From: Dromaius novaehollandiae
Lineage: Eukaryota; Chordata; Aves; Casuariiformes; Dromaiidae
Length of the DNA stretch: 64,000 bases
Direction: 5' to 3'
Assembly (NCBI RefSeq): GCF_036370855.1
Contig: NC_088106.1
Coordinates: forward strand, 29,352,001 to 29,416,000
Shown: in pieces, positions 39,101-47,987 of the stretch
How the letters are laid out: every line of letters begins with the position of its first letter
Numbering within the stretch: position 1 is the first letter of the stretch
The notes under the pieces: generated by a model
Database searches by the model: none
What the model saw: the letters and a program-made list of their open reading frames with translations, nothing else
What the model was told of the DNA's origin: nothing
Made by a program: the position numbers and the translations under genes

Positions 39101-40845
39101 TGTATTCACCTTTGTCCAGCAGACCGCTTCTCTCCAGGGAAGGTGAATAAATGCTAGCAATTAACCCAGTGTCCCCTTAACTTACTTCCAGCCCTGCCTT
39201 GGTCATTAGCTTGCTGGACAGCCTCAGGCAATTTTTTCCCCCCCCTCTGCTCAGTTTTCTTATATATAAAGTAGGATGGCAAACACTAATTTCCTGTGCA
39301 AGGTGCTCTGATCCCTCAGCCTCCTGCAGCAGGCGGCATGCAGATCTGTTAACTGAAATTCCTGTGTGGGAGCTGGCCGTCTTCATCTCGCACTCGAGGT
39401 CAGCCTCAGATGCCCTACTGCAGCAGGAGGGAAATCTTCAGAACAGCTTGGTTTTTTTGGACACAATGCAAAGATGGGAGCGTTCTAGTCATGGGGATGG
39501 CTCCAGGCAGACCCCGTGGTACTTGGTACAGCCAGTGCTACTTAAGGCCTGCCTCCCCTTGGTCTCTCTCATTCCATTCTTGGAGATAGTCTTTGGAGAC
39601 TTTTTCTTCCTTTCTCCTGGATGTCCACCCTATGGACAAGCAAGGTCTACCATAGTGATGGTTTGGGATGTGATCTTGAGGCCTTCTGGCATGACCAGGT
39701 ATCATCTGAACTTTTTAATCCCATCAGTATATCCACTTGCAATATGAGTTCCAAAAGATTTTTACTTCAGTGCGTCAGATTTGTAGTTACCCTAGCTCTG
39801 ATCCTTGGAAGACTGTATGGCCACTGCCCACTGCAGGGCCTGTTTACCCAGTCTGCACCCTCTGCCGACCTCAAACAAATGTGTTGCTTCTTCACTGACT
39901 TTCACAACACCATCACCTCGCTTGGGGTTTACAGTTTGTTTCAAAAGACTAGTCTTATGCATCAGTAATGAAGTCTTCAGCTTTAAGCACACTTCACCAC
40001 CACACAGCAAAACTCAGCAGCATTATCAAAGAATTCATCACTTTTCCTTCCACCTCTTATATGGTCTTCATTATCCGACTGGGTTTCCTTGGTGCCTTTT
40101 CACACAATTTTCTTTTACCGTTTACTAATTCCACAGTTCCTACTGCATATCCATCAAACTAAGCAGAAATGAAACCCCACAATTACTCCAAGAAATCTGA
40201 TGAATTGCTGGTCAGTATCTTTGACAATACTGTTTTGTTTTTTTTTTTTAATCCTGTGTATTTTCCCTATGAAGCAGGGAGCTGTAACATGACTAACCAA
40301 GCAACTTGCTCCCATGTGTATGCTAACAGAAGGCAGTACATTTGTTTATTATTATACAGAATTATTCTTGTTGGGGCTATGAAGATATCAAATGAAGTTT
40401 TGTGTTTATAAATGCCAATTTATCCTTTGCAGAATTCACTATGAAGTCCTTCATGTCTGTCATAGAAGACACTGCTGAAAAGAAATCATTCTTTGAATAT
40501 TTCAATATTTCACATTTTCAGTGTCAATGTATAGTACTTACGTAAGAGAAATGCTTGCAAAGTGAGGAAAAGATAATAAAAATGACTTCTAGTTTTACGA
40601 TTGGAACTCTTAGAGCTGATTGCATTCATGTAACCAGTATAGTTTGCTTTGCCAAAATAAATAATAATAGTGAAAAACTCTGCACAGTAACTTTATGATG
40701 AGTGCAGAGGGTAGATATGCTCACGTTTCTGCAAAGCACAGAAAACATGTTTTATTTGACAAAAACATTCAAAACAAATGGTTGATTTCCTACCTGTTTT
40801 CACCCCAGATGAAAGGTAGATGAACATGACACACAGCCTCAGCAT
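27015..40845 (-). CDS. LIPH: LIPH, lipase member H (phosphatidic-acid-selective phospholipase A1), complete
   Basis: Secreted or membrane-associated alpha/beta-hydrolase that cleaves phosphatidic acid to 2-acyl lysophosphatidic acid at the cell surface, feeding LPA receptor signalling in skin appendages. Ten exons: 40845-40794, 36273-35906, 34573-34465, 34354-34253, 33008-32919, 31796-31629, 30666-30571, 30036-29925, 28368-28195, 27105-27015. The sum of 1362 bp gives 453 residues (human about 451). A signal peptide of about 16-17 residues is followed by CPAF. Catalytic Ser155 sits in GVSLG, Asp179 in GLDPAGP and His249 in CDHQRSV. The Cys pairs of the lid region are kept ([18 protein letters not shown]). 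The upstream in-frame ATG at 40929 would bury the signal peptide, so 40845 was preferred. The promoter side has no CpG island, which suggests tissue-restricted expression. Confidence 0.96.
28195..28368 (-). CDS. LIPH: LIPH exon 9
   Basis: Acceptor tctttag/AGAC, donor AG/GTAAGC. It encodes [40 protein letters not shown] and [10 protein letters not shown]. Confidence 0.96.
29336..29481. promoter_or_regulatory. Cluster of three octamer (POU) motifs
   Basis: Perfect ATGCAAAT at 29336-29343 and its reverse complement ATTTGCAT at 29462-29469 and 29474-29481. A CACGTG E-box lies at 29253-29258. The cluster sits in LIPH intron 8. Only motif content supports it. Confidence 0.35.
29925..30036 (-). CDS. 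LIPH: LIPH exon 8
   Basis: Acceptor cctcacag/TTTA, donor CT/GTAAGT. It encodes [19 protein letters not shown] and [17 protein letters not shown], part of the C-terminal PLAT-like region. Confidence 0.96.
30571..30666 (-). CDS. LIPH: LIPH exon 7
   Basis: Acceptor tctatag/GTTA, donor TGCA/GTAAGT. It encodes [20 protein letters not shown] and [11 protein letters not shown], matching the family at GYYA, FFDTA and PFC. Confidence 0.96.
31629..31796 (-). CDS. LIPH: LIPH exon 6, catalytic His and lid
   Basis: Acceptor gattaag/GATT, donor CTAG/GTAAGG. It encodes [38 protein letters not shown] and [14 protein letters not shown]. The catalytic His is in CDHQRSV. A second AG eight bases inside the exon is out of frame with the phase-1 exon before it. 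Confidence 0.93.
32919..33008 (-). CDS. LIPH: LIPH exon 5
   Basis: A 90-bp exon with acceptor ttgccag/GACT and donor CCG/GTAATT. It encodes [16 protein letters not shown] and [23 protein letters not shown]-type sequence is diagnostic of this lipase family. Confidence 0.95.
34253..34354 (-). CDS. LIPH: LIPH exon 4, catalytic Asp
   Basis: Acceptor gttgcag/GCCT, donor GATG/GTAAGT. It encodes [20 protein letters not shown] and [13 protein letters not shown]. The Asp of LDPAGP completes the charge relay. Confidence 0.97.
34465..34573 (-). CDS. LIPH: LIPH exon 3, nucleophile elbow
   Basis: Acceptor aatctcag/ATTG, donor CCG/GTAAGC. It encodes [20 protein letters not shown] and [16 protein letters not shown]. 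Ser in GVSLG is the catalytic nucleophile. Confidence 0.97.
35511..35642 (-). other. Candidate in-frame cassette exon in LIPH intron 2
   Basis: The 132-bp segment is flanked by catgcacag on its 5' side and CTCCAG/GTAGAG on its 3' side. It is open for all 44 codons in phase 0, the phase that both neighbouring LIPH exons need. The peptide ([19 protein letters not shown]...AGHLQ) matches nothing I know, and LIPH proteins normally lack an insertion before the GVSLG elbow. It may be chance. Confidence 0.3.
35906..36273 (-). CDS. LIPH: LIPH exon 2
   Basis: Acceptor ctttacag/ATCC, donor TTG/GTAAGT. It encodes [58 protein letters not shown] and [12 protein letters not shown] and VDWNRGA are pancreatic-lipase-family core motifs. 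Confidence 0.97.
36274..40793. other. LIPH intron 1
   Basis: A 4.5-kb intron between the signal-peptide exon and exon 2. It contains the MIR-like SINE relic at 39185. The 182-codon open frame at 39199-39747 starts in that relic and matches no family. Confidence 0.65.
39185..39315 (+). mobile_element. MIR-like (CORE-SINE) relic
   Basis: The order of blocks follows the amniote MIR/CORE-SINE: ggtcattagcttgctggaca, gcctcaggcaa, ctcagttttcttatatataa, then aaggtgctctgatc. The first blocks correspond to the consensus tgtgaccttgggcaagt region and the next to cctcagtttccccatctgtaaa. Identification is from memory. Confidence 0.55.
40794..40845 (-). CDS. LIPH: LIPH exon 1, signal peptide
   Basis: Encodes [17 protein letters not shown] plus the first base of Asp18, with donor ACAG/GTAGGA. 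The hydrophobic run and the phase-1 donor fit exon 2 exactly. The sequence upstream is CpG-poor, with only a weak TATA-like TATAACT near 41021. Confidence 0.85.
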
Positions 40846-43528
40846 ATGGACTTCCACATGGAACTTCAACAGGCAAAAGGTTTTAGGGATCCCGCAGTTT
40901 CTTTGGCATGTGGTAGCTGTCTCTGACAATTTGCTTTTTTTTTTTTTTTCTGCCAGTAACAGTAGGTGTGGTGAAAGGAGGAAGTTACCAGCCGAGAAAT
41001 GGAGGCCAGTCTTTAGTTATACAACCAAAGCTGCTTCTTAAAAAAGGTGAGGCACCTTCTATTCTAACAGGATCCCTTATTTTAAATATTGTTTGCCCTG
41101 GGGAATGACTTAATCAAAGACACAAATGGTTTGGTAACATACTCTAAGCAGCAGTTTGACTAGATGTGTTGAAATTAAGGAAATTACTGTATGTCTGTCT
41201 TTTGCTAAGGATGCCAAAGGCAGCAAAGAACGTAGGTGTTACTGCAAGTCTGATACGCATCTGGGCAGGGCCAGCATTCGGTTTCACAGGGCCTTAAGTG
41301 GGTAGCAATCATGATGATCCCCACACTCTCATGTCCCCTTGGCTCTCCTGCACTCTGGCTGCCTCCTGAGCGCTGCGGCCCAACATCCCTTCTGATATAC
41401 AAGTTCCTGTAATCTCAGGCAGAAGGCGGATGCACAGTGCTGTGTCATGACAAAGTGAAGGTAAGAGTGTCAATTCAGTCTGTGTCTCCGCTGGACTGCC
41501 AAGCAACTGCCATCTTGGATGACATTCATACATCTGGCATCCCTGCTGGAACCTCATGAATCCAATCCAAGAAAGAAATGCTGTTTTCCCTGCTGGATGG
41601 GAGAAACAGGATGGTGGATGCAGAGGCAACTGTCAAAGGCAGAAAAGGACATCTGAATTGGAGCTGGAAGATGTAATGACAAAATTGGTAAAATAATAAT
41701 GGTGTGGAGTTTGTAAAGGGGGGAAAGAGAGAATAGAGGCAGCTGCTGGATAGAAGCTGCTCCACATGTTTTGTAACTGGTTGTGGTGGCTTTGCCTAAT
41801 GTTTTCATTGCAAATTCTTCTAACCTATGCCAGGGAAGAAGAATATGGGGAGGATCAGAAACATATTATTGAGCTCCCATTTCCCCTGGTGATGGTCGAC
41901 TGAGGAGCTGAGCTATTATGGTTTGCACCTGCATAGTTCTGTTTCTTTGGTCCATGCTGTACATATTAAGCTTCCTGATTTTGCTGATTCTTGTGTTAAT
42001 CCCTATCTCTGCCTGCTGGCTGATTGCAGGTCCTTCTTGTTCAGGCAAGCGTGTGCTGTTCGCCTGATGCTGACATTGCCTACACCACAGAGGGGCACAC
42101 CCAGCAACGGCCTTGCTTTTTCCACAAAGCACCTTGCACTCTCTGTCCTCATGCAGCTCAGCAATCACAGTCTTGCAGGACACGTGCTGAGCTATGATTC
42201 CATTTGCTACTCACACAGGCTAAAGTTGTTTTTTGGTATATTCAAGAGGATAAACACTGAGAAAGGACAACAGAAAAACTTCTGTAGAGTCTGAAGCTGT
42301 AAGCTCAAGGAAAATACTTTTTTTCTGATGCACTGGCAAAGCGAAACCATTTGATAGATTGTTTTTCTTCCAGATCCTTTCTCAACTTCTCTACTAGTAA
42401 TCCTAGACTCTGTCAAAATATTTTCTCCTTAGCAAGTTCTGCCAATGGTTTGAAGGAATTGGTCCGACAACAGTGAAACACGCAAGATGAACAGAAGGAT
42501 TTTACTTATTGCAAAAGACATTTGAGAATCAGAGATAAAATGGGACAAAGAAATCAAGAGGCCCTTGCCTTTCTTCTCAGCGTAAAAAGAGGTAACATCT
42601 TATTGCCTGAAGCTAGGCCCCACTTGCTTCTTTCCCCCTCACTCCCAACAGATTTCTGTTTCTTGGCCTGTGCAAAGGCTGCACATCTTTTCTAGACAGA
42701 AAGACGCAAGGCAAACCCCTGCCTGTGGTATATAAGGCAGCTGTAATTCTCCCTGTGGACAGGCACAGGACTGGGACTAGATCTGTGAGAGACAACAGAG
42801 GTAAGGTGAGGAAAAGGTGCACCTGGAACAGGAGATAAAAAGGCAAGAACCAGGAGTAGAAAGGGCTGTGACTCTCTGACCAAAAAGGGAAAGAGAAATC
42901 AGAATCCCCAAATCTCCATACTGTGATGCTATTAACAAATAGCCGTGAAACCCATGGGCAACATGTGTTGCCAGAGAGCCCGGGTCGCCTGGACAGTAGC
43001 AGCTTAATAATGAAGCTGCGCTCACAAGGTTGTCCCTCAAGTCCTGCTCATCCCATGCATTGAGCAAAGCACAGATCTTGTGAGAGACCTACCGTGGCAT
43101 CCTAGAGCAGAAACCTGCATCGCAGGGCTTGCGAGGCTGCACCGAGGTGGCAAGGGGCTCTGTGATTCTGGCCTTCCCTATAGCTAAATAGGTCTGTAAC
43201 ATTCTTCTAAGACTCTGCTATGTGCAGCTCTTAGAAACAGCAGCCCTGTGAAAGGCACCTCTGGCTACACTACCTGTGTTCCTCTTGCGGCTATTATTCA
43301 TGCAAATTAATACAATAGGTATTTGGGGCCAAAGTCAATCCAGATGTAAGAAGCTGCAAATCTCAACAACTTCCTTGGTATTTCCACTTCTTGTCTCATT
43401 CCCGGCATTTTAATAACACAGTTGGTCCTCTCCTGAAGCTGCTGTCTCCAGGGAGAGGTGACAGTTTCATGGTTCCCCATGTGAGACAGCTCATCCAAGT
43501 GTCACTACCCTGAACTAGGACAATGACT

Positions 43529-43534
43529 TTTAAT
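43529..43534 (-). terminator. ANAPC13: Possible ANAPC13 poly(A) signal
   Basis: ATTAAA on the minus strand about 730 bp after the stop codon. It is the first common poly(A) hexamer I see downstream. Downstream GT content is only moderate. Confidence 0.3.
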
Positions 43535-43812
43535 AACCGTCATTTTAGCATAAATTAGAGTGTTTACAGTATGTGCATTGGCAAACATGTGGAGGATGTC
43601 ATCACTGTAAATGCTGTCCACCACCACCACTGTCAAATCCTGAGGTCAGTTCAAACAGAGCTTACCTGTGTTTACATATAACTTCCATCTCTTTCATCCT
43701 ATTGATCAGTCTTTCACTCCTGCCCTGTGCAATGTCCCTCAGTCACGCACTAGTTAAAGATGGTAACAACTGGTTTATGGTTATTTGGTTTTTGTACAGT
43801 GAACTCTAAAAC

Positions 43813-43848
43813 TGGCCCCAAAATACACAGTGGCCCCAAAATACATAG
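43813..43848. repeat. 18-bp tandem duplication
   Basis: tggccccaaaatacacag is followed directly by tggccccaaaatacatag, with one mismatch. Confidence 0.95.
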
Positions 43849-44267
43849 GAATACTTCTTGGGACAAAGGCCTTCACAGCCACAAATGTTCCCAACATGAG
43901 CTTTGTGATGAATGAATGACTTCAAACAGTAAAAATTACTTCTTTGATCATATGTAGAAAACAATTAAGATCAGAATTGGCACCAACTTAAAAACAAATT
44001 AACAGAAGATATGAAATAATTTTGTATAAGTAAAGAGAAACATTCTGATACCAGCTCGGAGGTTTCAGATAGCCGTAGTTGTTTCGCATTGATTACAGAT
44101 GCACTTTAAACTGTGTTCTGTCACTGTGAGTAGAACAGTTGTTTGAACACAAGGCTTTTTCAGAAGCTTTGTTTCCTCCTTAGAGAAACTTATGACAGCA
44201 ATGGTTAGCTGAAAAACAATTTTTGTATTGCCTTCATGCATTCACTGCATGAAATCTCACTGATTGG

Positions 44268-44393
44268 CTAGTTTCCTGTGGGGGGGACATTTTCATGCAG
44301 ATACTGGAGAGCCAGATCTGTCCACTTCATTTCTTGCTCTTTCACGGACTCGGTTGTGCCACCATTGTCTTGTTCTGGTTCAGGAAGCTCATT
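44268..44393 (-). CDS. ANAPC13: ANAPC13 coding exon 2 and stop
   Basis: Acceptor gttctcag/AATG. It encodes NELPEPEQDN through HENVPPTGN, with TAG at 44270-44268. Confidence 0.96.
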   Translation of the reverse strand, partial: NELPEPEQDNGGTTESVKEQEMKWTDLALQYLHENVPPTGN

Positions 44394-46883
44394 CTGAGAA
44401 CAAAAAAAAGGTACAATGCATTTCACACATCGTAAGCTTCCTAAAACAACAGGTTACTAACACTTCACACTGATAAATACATAAATACACACACGAGCCT
44501 GGAGGGTGCATCTGAACAATACACATCATACATATTGATCCAATTAAAAATATTACTAAGCTCTGTTCTGAAGATGACTTTTTTCATATGCATACGGTGC
44601 TTAATCTGAAAAGTAAATTGGTTAGCAGGGCCCTGGGGACTATGCACTTGCAGTGAAGAACAAGAACATACAGTAATACAAAATAAGTAAATAATAGCAC
44701 AGTGCAAATATTCCATTGTTTGTTTGCAGTGTATTTCTTTTGCTGTTCAGTCCCAAGAATACAGATATTGCATTTACTGCAGCTGTTATTAAGACAACTG
44801 GTGCTGTAACATATTATTGTCCTATTGCAGGAAAGAAATCCTCCCTCTGTGTGCTGAAGTCAGGTGCGTCTGTGCTGTATCAACAGGGGAAGTCAGGAAC
44901 CCGTACCAGGCGCAACACAGAACTGCTCAGGAGACAGTAAGGAGGAAGTATGGTTTAATGGAGATTTCATTTTCCTTCTTTGTATTTTTCGCTCTCTGTG
45001 GCTGTACTGGTGCAGTCGCACAGAGGGTGTGTTATTCTGCAAGGTATCATCTGGGCAAGAACTTTGAGTTCTAGATTTCTGGAAATCCCAGCATGAGCTA
45101 AATAAAATTCCTCAATCTTGAAAATGGCATACGATCCAAGCCCTTTTCCGTTCATGGGATCTCTGCAGAGAGCACGAGATCAGATACTCAGGACAGCTCA
45201 AATATGAGTTTACAACCATTCCGTTGGCTCTTTCACAGTGTTGCTGAGCAAGTCTCTTGTGAATTTGTGCTGGTTTCTCTATGTGACGAGAGCCAATCCT
45301 ATCCCTGGGAATCTTTATATCCACAGCCAGGCCTTTCTGTTGGTAATCGATGTGGGTTCCATCTATATGTGACTGTAAGTAGCTCAAGGGATGGCTGTAA
45401 GGAAGGAAAGCCTTCAAGTCAAGGAAATTTGGGTTCTTGTGTCTGAGAATCATAGTTCTGCAAAATCAAGGCCAAACCATGGCAGGAAAACTTGTGTGCT
45501 TTATATGCAGAGACTGAATGTGTGCTGCTACTCCTTGCCCTCTCTGAGAGTGCTGCGTACCGCACTGACTGGATCGCAGCAGGGGCCCAGGGGACCAAAG
45601 TGATGGAGGCAACAGTCAGACAGCACACAAGCAGGTGCCCCAGCTGCATTTCTACCTGGGGTCTGAGCATCTGACAAGCCAGGGAGGGCAATGGATGGTC
45701 AGAGTGATTCATCTCCCTAGTAACCTTCTCACACAACTACACAGACTGAAGCATGCAGGCAGCTTTGTGTCTACAAGACCACAGGGAGAAAAGGACCTGG
45801 TGAGAAACCAACTCCTGTGTGGTCTCATCACTGCTCTGAGAAGGGGCCTGGCAGAACCTTAGCTGCATCTTCTCCAAGAATGTTGGCATATCATGACTTA
45901 AGGGCTAACGCCTGAACAACATTCGCTTGGTGAGCTGAAGTTACTCCTAGTCTGGAAGTGTCTCTTCGCTAAAAGAAACTAGTAGCCTATGAGAACAAAG
46001 CAGCCTGGGGAGAGCTTTCATGCGTTAATTTAGGACTATGTGAAATCCCCATAATTTTAGTGTGACTGCTGTGTCAGTGCTAGCCAGGGAAAAGCCTATG
46101 TATGAGTGAATGAGGAGAGGGAAAATCCTCATGTGCCTCTCAATTCACTGGTAGCTCCCAAGTGGCTAAGGAAGGGGATCAGTGAGGGAGATCTGAGGCT
46201 CTAACTGGGAAACCTGAGGGGACCAGAGACAGCTTTTCCCCCAGCTGCAGCTCTCTGGCTCAGTAGCTGTACAATGAGCTGTTTACTGGACGGAAGGATA
46301 GCTGCCAGATACTGGATGAAGCAGATGCTGGTATGTTCACTACTATTCTTGAACAGTCCAATTAGGAAGATATTTGATAAATTTTCAGCTCCTTTCAATG
46401 GAATTTCAGAAGGTGGAAATAAAGTATAATCAAGACTATTCAACTGTCAGCTTAAGGCTGATCCTGTCAGTTCCACAAGCCGGTTGGGCAACAACTTCAA
46501 AAATGGATAATGTGGAGGAGACCCTGATGCCAAACCCACAATTATGTGATGGGAAAGGCAGTGCAATTCCAAAGAGATATGGCAACTGGCCAGGGGAGAA
46601 ACATCCGTGCCCTCACTGGCACACAGGAGTGACTAGCATATGGGAGAGAAAAGAGTCACATCCATCCCGGGAACCTCTGGTACAAATTAGCAGTACCACA
46701 AGCAATACTATCTGCCATTTCTTGGAAGGGGTTGTGAGAAACGCACCAATCTTAGCTCAGATTGATAAGTAGCAATTCACCCACCAACGGGATGGCCACA
46801 TCCTCATACGGCAATTTATCTTCCCTCCACGCGTCGTCAATCAAGTCCAAGATTCGGCCGTCCCTTTGCACTTCACTGTCCAT
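44268..46883 (-). CDS. ANAPC13: ANAPC13, anaphase-promoting complex subunit 13, complete
   Basis: Small subunit (Swm1/APC13) of the APC/C ubiquitin ligase. It packs along the TPR subunits and stabilises the arch lamp of the complex during mitosis. Two coding exons, 46883-46785 (33 codons, ending at a complete Leu) and 44393-44268 (41 codons plus TAG), give 74 residues, the normal length. Exon 1 encodes MDSEVQRDGRILDLIDDAW and REDKLPYEDVAIPL. Exon 2 encodes NELPEPEQDNGGTTESVKEQ and EMKWTDLALQYLHENVPP. Both are almost unchanged from other vertebrates. A non-coding first exon probably lies in the CpG island: a good acceptor (gccacag/GTTT) at 46911 precedes the start by 27 bp. It is divergent from CEP63, and both are cell-division genes. 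Confidence 0.97.
44394..46784. other. ANAPC13 intron
   Basis: A 2.4-kb intron with no recognised coding segment or repeat. Confidence 0.65.
46785..46883 (-). CDS. ANAPC13: ANAPC13 coding exon 1
   Basis: ATG at 46883-46881 in context caaagATGG, a good Kozak match. Donor TTG/GTGGGT. It encodes the first 33 residues through DVAIPL. The transcribed exon probably begins at 46910. Confidence 0.96.
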
Positions 46884-47460
46884 CTTTGTGGTGGGCAAGT
46901 TCAGCTAAACCTGTGGCACAAAGCAGATACAGTTCCAACATCTACGTTCCCAAGCGGCTGGAGCTTCGACTGCATGCTTGCTCTAGTTATTCTAGCTCTT
47001 CAATTTTTATTAAGCTTAGACTTATACGGAAAACCTTGATTTTCCTAAAGCACTCAGAAAGGGCTTATAGCCACAGCAGAACTACTTTGTCTGAAAATAA
47101 CAGTGTCGAACTGCAGGCTGATAAGCATCAGAGGTGAAGAAATCTATAAAACTAGCCTATATTATTCGTTATAGTGGCTCTCATGCAGTGTGTATAGTTA
47201 CCGACCTTTGGAAATATCCTTTGGGCGGGCTGGAGAGCTCCAGTTCCCCAGGCCCTCTAGCTCAGCACAAAACCATGGCTTGTGGTGTGCTGCCTGCTTG
47301 CTTTCGGGCCCAGCTCCGCTGCCGTAACTCAGCCGCGCTCCTCTGCCGAGCCTGGGGAAGGGCCCGAACGCAGGATTTCGTGGCGCACGAAATGCTGCCA
47401 ACCCCCCAAATCCAGATTAGTAAAACGGGAATGAGCTACTGCGGGAACTGCGGGGGCTCC

Positions 47461-47484
47461 GGGGGGGGGGGGGGGGAGGGGGGG
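47461..47484. repeat. G-tract (16 G, A, 7 G)
   Basis: A near-uninterrupted guanine run at the ANAPC13 side of the CpG island. It is likely to be length-variable and able to form a quadruplex. Confidence 0.9.
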
Positions 47485-47706
47485 CTTCCTTAGCCCCCGG
47501 CCCTGCTTGAGACGCCACCGCGGCAGCCTGCCCCTGCGGCACTGCCCGCGTCGGTCTGGAACCGGGACGCGCGGTGCCGTCGCCCAGCCGCTCGGGCAGG
47601 GCAGCGCCCGCCCCCCGCCGCGCCGCCCCGCCGCCCCCGGCCACGCCGCCCGCCCCCCGCGCGCCCTACCGCGCCCATCCCCGGCAGCCGGCCTCCGCGC
47701 AAGCGG

Positions 47707-47718
47707 CGCGCATGCGCA
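47707..47718. promoter_or_regulatory. NRF1 binding site
   Basis: CGCGCATGCGCA matches the NRF1 consensus YGCGCAYGCGCR at every position. Such sites are typical of bidirectional promoters of cell-cycle genes and usually lie close to transcription starts. Confidence 0.75.
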
Positions 47719-47987
47719 GTGCTCGCCCGCCGCCGCCGCGTCACTCGGCGCGCGCGGCGGCGGCGGCGGCGAAGGGCGGGAGGAGGGGCGCGGCGCGAGC
47801 CCGCCGCGGCCGGCGGGAGGCAGAGAGGTAGGGCCGGCCGCGGCCGCCGCCCCCGCCCGCCGGGAGCCCTCGCGCCGCCAACCGCCACGGGGGCGGGCGG
47901 GGCAGCGGGTCGCCGGGCGGGCGCCGCCGCCGCTCCGGAGGGGGGAGCGGGGTCCGCGGGGTCCGCCTCGGGCTGGGTTCGCGCCCG

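Larger units (their letters stand above)
40846..44267. other. LIPH-ANAPC13 intergenic interval
   Basis: It holds the LIPH promoter side and the ANAPC13 3' UTR (minus strand). No SENP2 exon or other gene was recognised. A short tandem duplication is at 43813. In human these two neighbours lie on different bands of chromosome 3. Confidence 0.6.

Noticed and set aside
39199-39747. 182-codon plus-strand open frame
   Set aside because: Starts within the MIR-like relic in LIPH intron 1 and has no homology I can name.
40846-40929. Upstream in-frame ATG extending LIPH by 28 residues
   Set aside because: It would place a polar, Cys-rich stretch before the signal peptide. The ATG at 40845 aligns with the known LIPH start.
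40846-44267. Search for SENP2, the human neighbour of LIPH
   Set aside because: No segment encoding its protease core or other exons was seen.
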